From NCBI GenBank assembly GCA_037042915.1, contig CM073193.1, positions 1 to 64,000 of the forward strand: a stretch of DNA of 64,000 bases. Direction: 5' to 3'. The stretch's first letter is position 1, and each line of letters opens with the position of its first letter. This stretch comes from Auricularia sp. M13 (lineage: Eukaryota; Basidiomycota; Agaricomycetes; Auriculariales; Auriculariaceae). The position numbers and the translations under genes were made by a program. Of the stretch, positions 36,121 to 46,799 are shown piece by piece. Below the pieces are notes generated by a model. The model saw nothing but the letters and a program-made list of their open reading frames with translations, was not told where the DNA came from and searched no databases.

Positions 36121-36459
36121 CCCATCAATGACAATGCCTATAGACTGGAGATCCCAGCAGATATGCAGATCCATCCCGTGCTCAACTCGGAATATCTCAA
36201 GCCATACGTCAAGAGTCCTGTGGAGTTCTCGGCTCGTGACCCAGAGAATGAGGAGCCCATCTACGTCAGAGATGGTGTGGAACACTTCTGGGGTGAGAAG
36301 ATACTCCAACGGCGTCGCCGCGGCGCAGGGTGGCAAGTCCTTGTAAAATTCAAAGGCAGACCCGCCAACCAAGCCGTATGGATATCTCAGAACAAGGTCA
36401 ACAAGCAAGATCCTGACCTTTTGCACGCTTTTCTCACAGAGAAAGGACTGGAACTCTGA
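36121..36459 (+). pseudogene. Integrase C-terminus and chromodomain-like tail of Ty3/gypsy Pol
   Basis: The frame reads PINDNAYRLEIPADMQIHPV then LNSEYLKPYV, the standard join between integrase and its C-terminal domain. A chromodomain-like stretch follows (EKILQRRRRGAGWQVLVKFKG...), then a stop. In complete elements this is the last ~110 residues of Pol and helps target integration to chromatin. Everything upstream in pol is missing. Confidence 0.75.
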
Positions 36460-36653
36460 GTCACGAGGAGGACTCGGTCCGAACTCTTGCAACGAGGCAG
36501 GCTTCTATCGCCCCATGTACTCGCCATCGGATATATCGATGCCAAGATGCTGGGGTGATAACGGGCCTAGAAACGACGTCATGGACTATACGAAAGGCTA
36601 TAAAGACTCATGCTCGCGCGACGAGCATCCTCATCTAAGAATTGTTTTAAGAA

Positions 36654-37930
36654 ATGTTGAACTCGTATTCCAACTCCCCCGTCTCGTCCTACGCTACGCT
36701 GCCGTCGCACTTTACGCCGTCGCCGTCGCAGTCGCTGTCCCAGTATCCTGGCGACTCGACGATGACCTGCGAATGGTCCACGGCGCGGGACGACCAAAAG
36801 GAACATATGTTCCATACTTCATTCGGTGAGCCGTCACCTCCGCTGCTGTCACTGTCGTCACGTAGCACGATCCTGACGCATACTGTTGTAGACGACGCGG
36901 GTGACGACTCCGCGGCGAAGTGGCCACCGCCTCCTTCGTCCGACGTCAATAGCCTGCCGTCCCTTGTTACAGCTTCTTCGGAAGGCGGATCCGCTTTCAC
37001 TTTCACTTCTTCCCCGCCGCCTTCACCTATGGACTACCAACACTCCCAGGGACTGCCGCCCGCAAACGGCTTGCCATCGCATCCGCACCAGAGCAACGTC
37101 GCAGACTCTTGCTCTATGCCACCTCCGATTGCACCCCGTGCGTACTATCGCTGCAGATCTGATCGTGGACTGACGCGCACCTGCTCCAGCCGGCTTGATT
37201 CGTACGAAGAGCTTCGTGCAGCATCAGCGTTTCCAACCGCCCCCTCCTACGCGGCCGCCAACACCGATGCCTGCTCGTGACCCCCGTTTGAACCTCGGGC
37301 TGGGTACCACTGAGCCTGTGCGCATTTTCTACGGCCCAGACGAGAACGGCGCATTTACTACTTCACCTCCCTTTCCAACATCGCAGGCTCCTCCCGCTCC
37401 ATCGCCGCCCCTCACACCGACGATGGGTTCGATGGAGAACAATGAGTTCCTTGCCTGTAAGCACTTCGCTACGATGCCAAGCGCGGATTCTGACACATGC
37501 TCCATCAGGGTCATACGCTGAATGGATGTACAACGTCTCCATGTCACCATCCGAGATTCGCTACAGGCTACGGCAACTCACACCCGAAGTTAAAGAGCTC
37601 GTTGGCCGCGTCTTGATCGGCTTACGACCTCGCAACTCTGTTGTTCCAACGCGCATTCGCATCACCCGCGTGCTCGATCACGCAATCCGCGACTGCGGCA
37701 TCGACTACCAGTGTCGCCTCGCCGACGGATCGATCGAATACGTGCGTGACCTCGATTTGCGCTTCTTTATTGGCGGACAACGTCGCATCCGGGCCTACTG
37801 GAGCTCGACGGACCACCGCCTATCGATGGACGAGATCGATAGGCTGCTGACCTTCCCGCAGTACGCTTGCGGCGAGGGAAAGTTTCTGCGCCTGATGCGC
37901 CGCCATCGTATCTATGGCGCTCGACTGTAG
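36654..37930 (+). CDS. Intron-containing cargo gene inside the LTR element, 390 aa, function unknown
   Basis: Exons 36654-37137, 37190-37456 and 37509-37930 with two 52-nt GT-AG introns (GTGCGT...CTCCAG and GTAAGC...CATCAG); 391 codons with no internal stop. A TATA box (TATAAA, 36599-36604) lies about 50 bp upstream, so the gene may have its own promoter. The N-terminal ~240 residues are Ser/Pro-rich and look disordered. The C-terminal ~140 residues look folded (MSPSEIRYRLRQLTPEVKEL, then RNSVVPTRIRITRVLDHAI and a basic end FLRLMRRHRIYGARL). I recognise no family. It is in the sense orientation of the LTR element, between pol and the polypurine tract. Confidence 0.65.
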
Positions 37931-38076
37931 ACCCGTCCTGCGTCGTTTCATTCACCCCCTGTATTCTGGCATCTTTTGTTTTGATACTTCGTGAACAATT
38001 TGCTGTATAGATACTACAGACTACGGCAACACGAATTTTATTGCCAGAACTTCAGCGAATGGGACTTCGCTCCCAG

Positions 38077-38091
38077 CGGAGGGGGGAGTGA
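38077..38091 (+). other. Polypurine tract of the LTR element
   Basis: GCGGAGGGGGGAGTGA directly precedes the TG of the 3' LTR, the position and composition of a plus-strand primer. Confidence 0.8.
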
Positions 38092-38462
38092 TGTAACAGA
38101 ACGGTGCTCAAGGAAGATGACTAAGCACCGGCTCGCCCGATGGAACGGGGACCGATGAGAGCTTACGAGAATATTCGAGAATAGTGTAGTCTCCCGAAAT
38201 CATTCATGTATTTACCATACCTTTCTAGGTACTTCCAGCTCTAGCTTACCTAGAGTATAAAAGGAAGTCCTTTGCTGAATGAGAAGGACGTCTTTGGTCG
38301 GCTTACAGCTGCCCGAGAATTATTTGAGGAAATATTTGACTTTGCCGGACTACGTCCAGCATCGTCGTGTGATTAGATTAGATTAGAATTTAAGAGGCGT
38401 TCGAGGTCGCTCAGAGAGCCTGCCCCGAAAGAATCCGAACTCAAGAGTCCGTTATTCTTACA
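38092..38462 (+). repeat. 3' LTR, 371 bp
   Basis: Same length and, by my reading, same sequence as the 5' LTR; followed by the GTGAG target duplication. Confidence 0.9.
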
Positions 38463-38860
38463 GTGAGCCTGCCTGTGAGCTGAGCGTTCATCTGCGCTGT
38501 GAAGCGGGCCAATGCGCGATCCGCCCTCGAATTGAGGAAGACTTCGCTGGTGAATCGGGAGCGGCCGTAGATGACCTCGCGCCAATACCGGCACACATGG
38601 GAGGAGATGACTAGCTCTGTGGTCGACATATAGTCAAAGTAGAGCAGAAGGAGGTCTGCAGCGAAGTGTGGTGCCACAATGCTCGTAGACTCCATGAAGC
38701 AACACTTATGCGCTTGAAGTGGTGCGATTTGGTCGGTGCGATATAGAGCGGGCATTTTTTCTTGAGCGGTGGACGGGGATAGGAGCTGCCTCAACGGCGC
38801 ATTTGAGCAATCGGATGTCTCAGATTGGTCTCGGATGCGAAGTCCGCATGAGCTATGCAT
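38463..38860 (-). pseudogene. N-terminal part of an F-box gene split by the LTR element
   Basis: The minus-strand frame contains a clear F-box: FAADLLLLYFDYMSTTEL, then SSHVCRYWREVIYGRSRF, then SEVFLNSRADRALARF, as in many mushroom F-box proteins. The frame runs into the target duplication (CTCAC on this strand) and continues across to 33168 once the 5.3-kb element is ignored. The gene was thus intact at the insertion point and is now cut about 130 codons in. The first ATG at 38860 may be upstream of the true start. Confidence 0.7.
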
Positions 38861-38996
38861 CCGCGCTGTGGTGCTCCAGCCTCACACAGTACCGTTGCGA
38901 TTGACGCGGTGTCGCTCAGTCTCACCGCGACTGCTCTCTGCAAGGTTCCTCAAGCAAATGCTACCAGGTTGGCAGCACAAGAGTTCCAGGAGATTT

Positions 38997-39274
38997 CACT
39001 GGGCCCGGAGGAGAGTGGTGGTTGAGATTTGTTAGAGATTACCGGCATGCTTTTCTGCAAGAAATCAAGAGAAACATTTGAGATTTGTTCCGAACAAATC
39101 TCATTGCCACTATTCAAACAATTCTTTTGTCATAGGGAACTGTTCGAGAGTTGTTGGAGAGTGGCACAGAGAATTGTATTGTGCCACTTTCAAGAGATTT
39201 ACTTCCATTCTTGCAGTAAATCATGCTATGAATATCTATCAAGTCTCAACCACCACTCAAATGTGGGCCCAGTG
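38997..39274. mobile_element. 278-bp MITE with CACTG termini
   Basis: Left CACTGGGCCC...GAGTGGTGGTTGAGA (38997-39027) is matched, inverted, at 39243-39274, giving terminal repeats of about 35 bp with 28 identical. TTT flanks both ends and may be a 3-bp target duplication. CACTG ends with a 2-3-bp duplication fit CACTA-related elements. The inside has further palindromes (GAGATTTGTT...AACAAATCTC) but no frame. Confidence 0.6.
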
Positions 39275-39597
39275 TTTGCCATCTCGACGGCAGCGGAAAC
39301 TCTTTTCCTCCGTATGTGGTTTTCGTGCTTCTATCGAATGTGCATTCTCGGTGATAGCCTGTGTTAGGGACGTTGGTGCGCATCGTCGCTACAGTAATTT
39401 ATCAGAACTGTGCCATTCGAGCACAATCTTGCAACGGCAGTTGCTATGAAATATGAACTACTGGCTTTGATTTTTTTCAGGAAGCTGGCACGGCGCGGAG
39501 AGTCGGAGGTTGGTCGCGCGAACCTTATTTACTTCCTACCCAGCTCGTCAACCAGCTCTTCTCCGACTGCGCCTTCTCTAGACCGAGTCACCGGCCC

Positions 39598-40369
39598 ATG
39601 AGGAGCACTGCCAGGAACAAGAGCCGCGTCAGCAGCGCGTGCACCAACTGTCGCAGCAAGTATGTTCAACTCCTACTCTTTTTCTCCTCGGTTTCGTCAC
39701 GGTGATTGACGATCGAATTAAGGCACATAAAATGCGATGGCGGTGCGCCGGCGAAGTGCACTCCCTGCGCGAGGAAGGGCATCGAGGTACGCCATCCCCC
39801 CATTTTTTCGCATCGAAGGTTGAAGAATCGCATCGCGTCGCTTCGTTCCCAGTGCAGTTGGACGGGAGTCGACCGCCGCACCGCGCGGAAGACAGACGAT
39901 GCAAACCGCGCAGAACTGGATCGACTGAGGGCGGAAAATGCTAGAGTCCAAGCGGACAACGCACGGCTTGCGAGGGAACAGGAGCAATTGCGCGCCGAGC
40001 TGGCAGCGTCTCGGAGTGCTGTTGCAGAAGGAGCAACTGTGATGTTTGAGGTGCGCAGTCATTATGAAAACAGTCCTGATCGCTCACGTGGCCGACTCCC
40101 AGTCAGAGTCACCTCTTCCAGAGCCAGGTGATGCTCTCAACCCTCTCATCTTGTCGCAGGCGCTATTCACGCAGCCTTGGACACAACAACAGTATCTCAT
40201 CTTTGGATACGGCGACTGGATGTACAACTCTCGGACGGACGTGCCTTTGCCACCGCCAGAGGTCGACTACGACGCCAATGGCCAAGGCGGATCGTCTACA
40301 ATTTCTCAAGACCTATTGGTAGCTCGGTTCACAGGAGGCCCGCAACCCGTAGATGAATGGACGGCCTAA
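39598..40369 (+). CDS. Zn(II)2Cys6 coiled-coil transcription regulator, four exons, 196 aa
   Basis: Exons 39598-39659, 39723-39786, 39853-40050 and 40103-40369; 197 codons in frame. The N-terminus is a fungal binuclear zinc cluster with six cysteines at residues 15, 18, 25, 33, 36 and 43 (C-X2-C-X6-C-X7-C-X2-C-X6-C; SACTNCRSKHIKCDGG...). The second intron falls just before Cys43. A strong coiled coil follows (about residues 57-95, LDRLRAENARVQADNARL), as in dimerising zinc-cluster proteins. The C-terminal ~90 residues are acidic and aromatic and could be an activation segment. At 196 aa it lacks the large middle homology region of typical family members. DNA binding as a nuclear dimer is inferred from the family. 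Confidence 0.8.
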
Positions 40370-42645
40370 GGACACCTCAGTCTGATAGTCGCGGATTCTT
40401 TGCTTTCTTGTAGTGCTTGCTTTCTTGCTTATCGCACAGCTGAATCCGTCCAGAACACAGAATTAATAAAATGCATCTCGACGTAGCGTCCTTTCCACAC
40501 GCGCTACGCTCCACATAGGACGTGACTCGGTAGCGGCGCAAAACGCGGGGCCCGTCTCCGCTCGCTGCTCTGTGCGACCGTGAGCTCTCCCCGCGGCGCG
40601 CGCTGCACCAGGTCAGGCCTGCCGTGCACGCCAGCGGCAGCCCGCAGATCTCGGCCCGTCTTCGCGCCTCGCGCGACGCTTAAGTTATTGGGGCTGTGAG
40701 CGCCGTCCGCCCTCTCTGAAATCGACACAAAAGAAGAAAATATCAGTTCCAGAAGCCCGCGCAATATTGGCGCGAAAAGTGACGCACAATTTCGACGGCA
40801 GTGACGCCTGGGCCGGAGTGCAGCACGCTCTCGGAGGAGTGCAGGTTAGATCGGAGGACGACCGTCCGCACTTCGCGAACTACAGGGCGCGCAATCGCAG
40901 CCGTAGCCTTCCGTCCAAGGTGCCGCGCTAGTGCATCCAGCGCGCGTTCATCCGAGGGCGAAGTGTCCTGGCTGCAGGGAGCGGAGCGTTAGGTGCGCGC
41001 AACGCGCCCGAATTTATCGCGCATACCGTGACGGCGAACCCGCATGTTCGGTACTCAGCATGCTGCATCGTTAAATCATCCGCGTCCAGCGTTGAGTGTC
41101 CAGCATCGCCCCAGAGTCCGCGTCGCGAGCTTTACGAACGAAGACTGGCACTGCGCGGGCAACTGCCAGCAGGACCTGTGTAAGAGAAAAATGTCGTCAG
41201 CATTCAGCGTCCACAGAATCCAATACGAAACTCACTCAGAATGGACGAGCGCAGGTTCATGGGATCCCTCTTCGCGCTGGACTGCGCGGCGCGGTCATCA
41301 GGCTGCGCCCAATACTCGAAGCCAACGTCGGTCGCGCCGCCCACCAGCACGCTCTTGACGCCTGGAAGTGCGCGACCAAGCGTGGCTGGGTAGATGCGCC
41401 CGTTCCGTTCGCGGCTGAGCTTTCCAATTTCTCTCGACCACCACTGCCAGGACGGCGGTAGCAAGCGACGCGCGAGAGGCCAAGGTATATTCAATCTAGA
41501 ATCGCAACGTCAGCGGTGAACTAGGAGGAAGCTTGCGCCGCTGGTACAATCGTCGTACAGTACAGTTGCGATACGTCGACGACGCTAACGTGTGCAGTGG
41601 GTGATCACTATCTTCGCGCATAAGACAGGCGGCGGGCGCGCTCCCCGCAGTCTGGAGTAAATGGCCTAAGAGTCAGCAATAGAAGCAAAGAAAGAGCAAA
41701 ACGCGCACCCGGCCAGTTCTTGCCTGGAGCGCTGCCGACTCGAGTTCGAGAACGCGGGTGGCAGTATCAAAGCGTGGCGGCCGTTCGGCTAGGATATACG
41801 GGTTGTCGGCATCGGCGGGTGTGCGCAGAATACACGTTCACCGCGCCGCTGTCTCGAAGGTGGCCTGCACAAGACGGCGAATGCGCAGGGCGAGCTGGAG
41901 CATGAAAACCTTGCGCCAAAGGTGAGCGCCTGTGTAGAATCGTACAAGTGAGCAGGAGCGTCCAAAGCCGGAGTGTAGGACGCGCGCGCGGATGAACGAC
42001 ACGCTGCGGTTGAGTGGTACGCTCCGTAGGCTTGCATCGAAGTCGTTGAGTCGCTGATAGTCGATGCACTCGCACCGACGCCGATATTACAACCACGAGG
42101 CAGCGGGTACTCAAGAAGCGTTTGCGGTCAGACAGGTCGGCCATAAAGACGCTGGTTGCGGCCCACGCTCGTCCTAGTTGCCAGTTCCTAAGCTGGAGTC
42201 AGCGACAAAGCTCGACACGCAGTAGGCAAAGTCTAACTGCGTGGTTTAGGGATAGGACCAGGACGCTACGCGCGATTACCGTAGCCCGCATTCAAGCAGG
42301 TTTCTTCGCGCCGCTGGTTGGGCCATTCAACGTCTGTCGTGTTGGATGGCGACCTCGCCGTTATTTGCGCGACTTCGCTATTGTTCGCGAGGCGCCATTG
42401 GGTAGGTCCAATAACGTCGCGGTCCACAAAGCATCCAAGCCGTGTATCCGCAGCAAGGGTTGCGCGCGCCATTCTGGTAACGCTGGCGACCAGGTCTGGC
42501 AGAAACGTGAGCAAACTGGCGGGGATGAATGCGCTCAGTAGTGCAAGTGAGATCACCTGGAGCCGCGCGCTGTTTTCAGGTCGCGCCGTAACCGTTTCGA
42601 GCTGGAGTGTGGCAGGTGCGGGGGTAGCAATGGTCGATATACCGG
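40370..42645. other. Gene-poor, decayed
   Basis: GC-rich short frames on both strands with no recognisable domain or exon chain. Nothing is supported. Confidence 0.4.
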
Positions 42646-42707
42646 GTTAAGCGGTAGGCTCGTAACCAGCCGCTACTTTCAAACTCCGACAGATGCCTTC
42701 GTCAAGT

Positions 42708-43422
42708 AAGGTAGACGACACGAAAACTCAGCAAACCTACCAAATGCGGCAAGTGACCGCTGTCAGACCGCATTTTGAGGATTTCCCCTCCTTGTAGACC
42801 CACTATGGAAAATTGGCTTCCAACAATCTTTTTGCGCAGTCCGTCGGATTCTGAAAGTGTAATTATCAATGCAGACGGTGCTCGGGCTGTGCTGTTATCT
42901 TTTGTTTTGGTCCTCACCACTGCACTCGGGTGAGAGAACCATTGGAGCACGCCAGAGGTCCCAAAACAGTATATAAATGTTTTCTGTATATCTATGAGTA
43001 CCATTGACTCTTTCTGGCTTGAAATAATCCAGGGCGTGTGTGAAAAGACCTGCCATTTTGTGAGTGTCGGTTTTGAGGAGTGAAAGAACACGACTCTCTG
43101 GATTATTTCGAGCCAGGAAGAGTCAATGGTACTTATAAATGTACATAAGACGTTTATATACTGTTTTGGGACCTCTGGTGTACCCCAATGGTTCTCTCAC
43201 CCGAGTGCAGAGGTGAGGACCAAAACAAAAGATAACAGCACAGCCCGAGCACCGTTTGCATTGATACTTACACTTTCAGAATCCGACGGACTGCGCAAAA
43301 AGATTGTTGGAAGCCGATTTTCCATAGTGGGTCTACAAGGAGGGGAAATCCTCAAAATGCGGTCTGACAGCAGTCACTTGCCGCATTTGGTAGGTTTGCT
43401 GAGTTTCCGTGTCGTCTACCTT
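42708..43422. repeat. Near-perfect inverted repeat, 325-bp arms
   Basis: Arm 42708-43032 and arm 43098-43422 are inverted copies of equal length with few mismatches, separated by a 65-bp spacer. Transcribed RNA would form a long hairpin. Confidence 0.85.
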
Positions 43423-43437
43423 AGCGGCTGGTACGCT

Positions 43438-44210
43438 CCGTCGGTGTTTTGGCTGGATCTTTTTCGCAGATAGGCGTGTGAAAAAAGACTTAGCAGAATC
43501 CGCCTCCCCCACCACTCAAAAAAACATCTCCCGGACCCATAACCAAAAATCGATATTATCGGATTCTGAAGCGAATGAGAATACAAATTTTTGGACCCCA
43601 GGAAAATACCCAGTAATTACTGGAAGCCTTTAGGAAGCCTCTGAACCGCTTCCGACGGGTCTAATGTACTTTAGGACCAGATTGCAAGGTTATGCGGTGC
43701 TATTACATGTGTTTGCAAGCTTCAATCTCTGTCGGTGTTGACAGACACCACGACAGGGTCGTTTTCTCGCGATAGCAAGGGTCTGGAGGGATTTCCTAAG
43801 TACCATAGAGCTCAGTATACCTCATATCATGTATGCTGTGCATGTACAAGCTTGAAAAGGCTCGGGGGGACTCGAGGATGGATGAGGTCACGTCACCAGG
43901 TTGCTGGGGACCCGCATGAACTCCCGAGGCCCTCAGAGGCTCTGAACCTCCAAATTGCAGTGCAGAGATATTTAAGGACCATAATTCGCTTAATGAGAAT
44001 GTTGAAAAAGGTTTCGGATGTCCGCATTAATTACTGGGTATTTTCCTGAGGTCCAAAAATTTGTATTCTCATTCGCTTCAGAATCCGATAATATCGATTT
44101 TTGGTTGCGGGTCTGAGAGGCATTTTTTTGAGTGGTGGGGGCAGGCGGATTCTGCTAAGTCTTTTTTCACACGCCTATCTGCGAAAAAGATCCAGCCAAA
44201 ACCCCGACGG
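43438..44210. repeat. Second inverted repeat pair, about 182-bp arms
   Basis: Arm 43438-43619 is inverted at 44028-44210 with about 5% mismatch by eye, around a 408-bp loop of non-repeated sequence. Confidence 0.8.
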
Positions 44211-44289
44211 TTCCTCCCAGACGTTCGTTGCCGAACGGAGTTTCCAACTCCGACGCAACGAACGGCTGGTTACGAGACTAGTTAAGCGG

Positions 44290-45035
44290 AGAAGAGCGAA
44301 AGCTCGGAGTTTGAAAGCGTGTTGTTCCTTTCCCTCGTCCGTTCTTCGAGCGGAGTAAAAATGGTAAAGCGCCCGTGAAGCTGATTTATCGGTTGTTTTA
44401 TGCAATAGACTACTATGCTGTTGTATTTGAAAGGAAGAGAAGTTCTGTATGATGCCATGCGATCATCGAACTCTCTCTCTAGACTTTTCAACTCACGGTT
44501 TTTGCAATATATGGGAGCTAGATGCCGAAATAATTGTACTAATTAGAGTATTTAACCGCGTGCTCCTGGCTGCCTACGGCTCTCCTCCCGACAGCAAGGT
44601 TGATGAATGCTTGCAGTACTAAGCAACTAATCATCCGCACCATCTCCATGAAAGCGCACAACACTCCTCCTTGTATGCTCTTTTTCGGATATAATATGAG
44701 TTAAAGCATGTCCCGGTTCCGTCTCCTGGCCGCATTGCATCCCATCGCATACATTATGTAGATACATATCCCCCGGCGCACCGTGACATCGGAGGTATCA
44801 CCCCCGCCAATTCATCTCTGCACAACCCCCAATGCATGAAATGCACTATCGATCTTCCCATCCTCACGTCACGGTTTATACACACTACTTGACACACTCA
44901 GCGGCAGGAATTCTAATTCCGAGACCTCGACTGTGCTTTGGACCCGCCATCAGTATGCATCCCCTCCCTCCGGACTCTCGGGCCAGGATGGCCGTGGTCG
45001 AGTATTCTATCTACGTTTTTGTCTGAGACATGAGC
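44290..45035. other. Intergenic, no supported gene
   Basis: Short frames only; nothing recognisable before the promoter-like modules that start at about 45036. Confidence 0.4.
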
Positions 45036-45108
45036 TGGCAGATGATGAGAGCGGTTCTACAGCTGAGTATGAGTACGCCGCCCCAAGCGACTTTCTCCGA
45101 GCTTTATA
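45036..45108 (-). promoter_or_regulatory. TATA plus CTCATCATCTGC module, copy 7
   Basis: Minus strand: AGTATAAAGC at about 45110-45101, then CGCTCTCATCATCTGCCAGC ending near 45034. A weaker copy without a clear TATA lies at about 45338-45355 (CTCATCGTCTGCTG, minus). Confidence 0.45.
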
Positions 45109-45489
45109 CTAACAGCGCAATACGCGGATCCACTGCGGGGTGCCGGATGACGCAGCCGACTGATGCAAATTTCTCGCTTGCAGTTGACCCCCGACGTCGA
45201 CGGGCCCAAATGAGTGAGCTGGCACGTTTCGCGTGCTGATTTCAAGTGGACCCAAGTAGACCTTTCCGTCCCGACCAATTAATCAGGCGTTCGAATTCAG
45301 CTGTGTTGCCTTCTGGGGTTGACTCTATGCGAGGAAGCAGCAGACGATGAGAGCAGTTCTGGTGCGGCGTAGGCAGCCTTTCAAGACATTTTACCGTTCC
45401 GACTAGGATGAGCGCCGAGCGATGATCCTCGTCATCCACATCCCGCCGGTCCTCCATCCCATTCCACGTACGGCGCAGCAGAGTGCACA

Positions 45490-45565
45490 GTATAAAAGAG
45501 CGTTGCCTCCGATCGTTGTTGCGGAATAGTCACGCCGCCATCTCAAACCGCACTCATCATCTGCT
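45490..45565 (+). promoter_or_regulatory. TATA plus CTCATCATCTGCTA module, copy 8
   Basis: TATAAAAG at 45490-45497 and CTCATCATCTGCTA at about 45553-45566, with an ATG about 16 bp on (45582). The frame stops after about 50 codons, but a shifted frame downstream reads on well (RLDDEQMFNERFINLARSF near 45695-45750), so the gene behind this promoter seems frame-shifted. Confidence 0.5.
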
Positions 45566-45581
45566 ATCCTCGCAAACCGCG

Positions 45582-46162
45582 ATGAGCTATACAATCCAGA
45601 GCCATCGAAACGCACGCGATAGACCCTGGATCCCGCCATATCCGCTGCATTCTTTTCCTTCTATCGCCGCTCGCCTGAGGCGAGCACCACCGATAGGCTG
45701 GACGACGAACAGATGTTCAATGAACGATTTATCAACCTAGCGCGGTCCTTCGGCAATCGCGACTCGGGCGACAGCTCACCTCCCAGTCTGGATCCCCATC
45801 ATCGCCGCGGCGAGCGCCCTACAGAACGGGAATCATCATTGCGACAGCGGATGGTGTGTCCAGGAGCCAGCGAAATTCCAACACCCGAAGCGCGCGAATG
45901 GCTAGAATCCAGGATGAGCATCGCGGCATGCTGCGACAGAAAGACCAAGAGCGTACCGTTGCTCGCTCGTATGGCTGACACGACATACAAAGCCACAAGT
46001 TCGGCCGTCCGCCCAGGTCGGTTGTTCATAACTGATGCCGCAAGCATTCTTCGGGCGGGTTGCAGATTGCGCGCCGAAAGCGCGCTCGCGCGCGAGCATC
46101 CACAAGCTTTGGGCACCGAGTCCGGGTCATGCATCGCTTCCGGACTTGACGCTGCTCGCTAG
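45582..46162 (+). pseudogene. Frame-shifted gene behind promoter module copy 8, family unknown
   Basis: The ATG after the module opens MSYTIQSHRNARDRPW and stops at about 45740. From about 45690 another frame (DRLDDEQMFNERFINLARSF...) runs to 46162 with acidic and Ser/Pro-rich composition. Joining the two needs a frameshift or an intron I cannot place. It is the best-preserved coding trace linked to these modules; I do not recognise the product. Confidence 0.25.
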
Positions 46163-46799
46163 CATTAAACGGGTGCATGTTGACTGACGGCCGGCCCTTC
46201 GGGCGCTGCGCGCAAAGGACGAGTTGAATGTGACCGGCTGGATGCGTCGTGGGCGTGCAGCGAGGTACGAAAGAACCGACGGGTAGCGCGCCTGAGTCGC
46301 GACGCAAGCCGGAGCACGTCGTCCGCTCGCGAGGCGCAGCCTCTGAGCGAATACCGCGTGCTGGATTTGCTTCGCGCACTGTCGAGTGCTCAATCCGCGC
46401 GTCTTCAAGTCACGCAGGCAGCGTTTCCGGAACGTAACGGGCGGGGTGCGAAGCCCTATGCCTCTGAGGCTGCGCGCGAGGTCATTAGAAGAGCAACGTA
46501 GAAGCAACGGGAAAAGCGCACCTTGTATACCAGAGAGGGGCAAGATTGGCAAACAGATCCGACGCGCGCGACGGTCGGCCTTGCTCCACGCATTCAGCAT
46601 CCCTTGGGCCGCGCCGTTAAACGCCCGGCTTGCGGTCAAACCGTCCGTTCACAGGCTGCGCGTTGTGACTGCGTAATTTCGTAGAGCGCGTCTTGAATTC
46701 GCTGCAGGTATGGCAGCTAAGGCAGCGCGAGGTTCGCAGTCCGGTCTGGGCGAGTAAGTACGAGCTGACGAAGCAGCACAATGACATAACGCTCACATT

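Larger units (their letters stand above)
33169..38462 (+). mobile_element. Young LTR retrotransposon, non-autonomous, with nested DNA element and cargo gene
   Basis: The two 371-bp LTRs read as identical, start TG and end CA, and are flanked by a 5-bp direct repeat GTGAG (33164-33168 and 38463-38467). A primer-binding-like site follows the 5' LTR and a polypurine tract precedes the 3' LTR. Inside, in order: about 100 codons of a gag-like N-terminus, a 2.2-kb inverted-repeat insert, the integrase C-terminus with chromodomain-like tail, and a spliced 390-aa cargo gene. Protease, reverse transcriptase, RNase H and most of gag and integrase are missing, so movement would need proteins from a related Ty3/gypsy element. 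Confidence 0.9.
42655..44280. mobile_element. Foldback DNA element with 9-bp target duplication (MULE-like), 1,626 bp
   Basis: GTTAAGCGG occurs directly before (42646-42654) and after (44281-44289) the element. Its ends are inverted: TAGGCTCGTAACCAGCCGCT on the left, and the complement of TAGTCTCGTAACCAGCCG on the right. Inside are two pairs of long inverted arms (42708-43032 with 43098-43422, and 43438-43619 with 44028-44210). A 9-bp duplication suits the Mutator superfamily. Apparent open frames within the arms mirror each other and are not genes. Confidence 0.7.

Noticed and set aside
42702-43473. Two similar 'proteins' on opposite strands (42702-43091 minus and 43126-43473 plus)
   Set aside because: They are the two arms of one inverted repeat translated in mirror frames; no domain, no independent start context.
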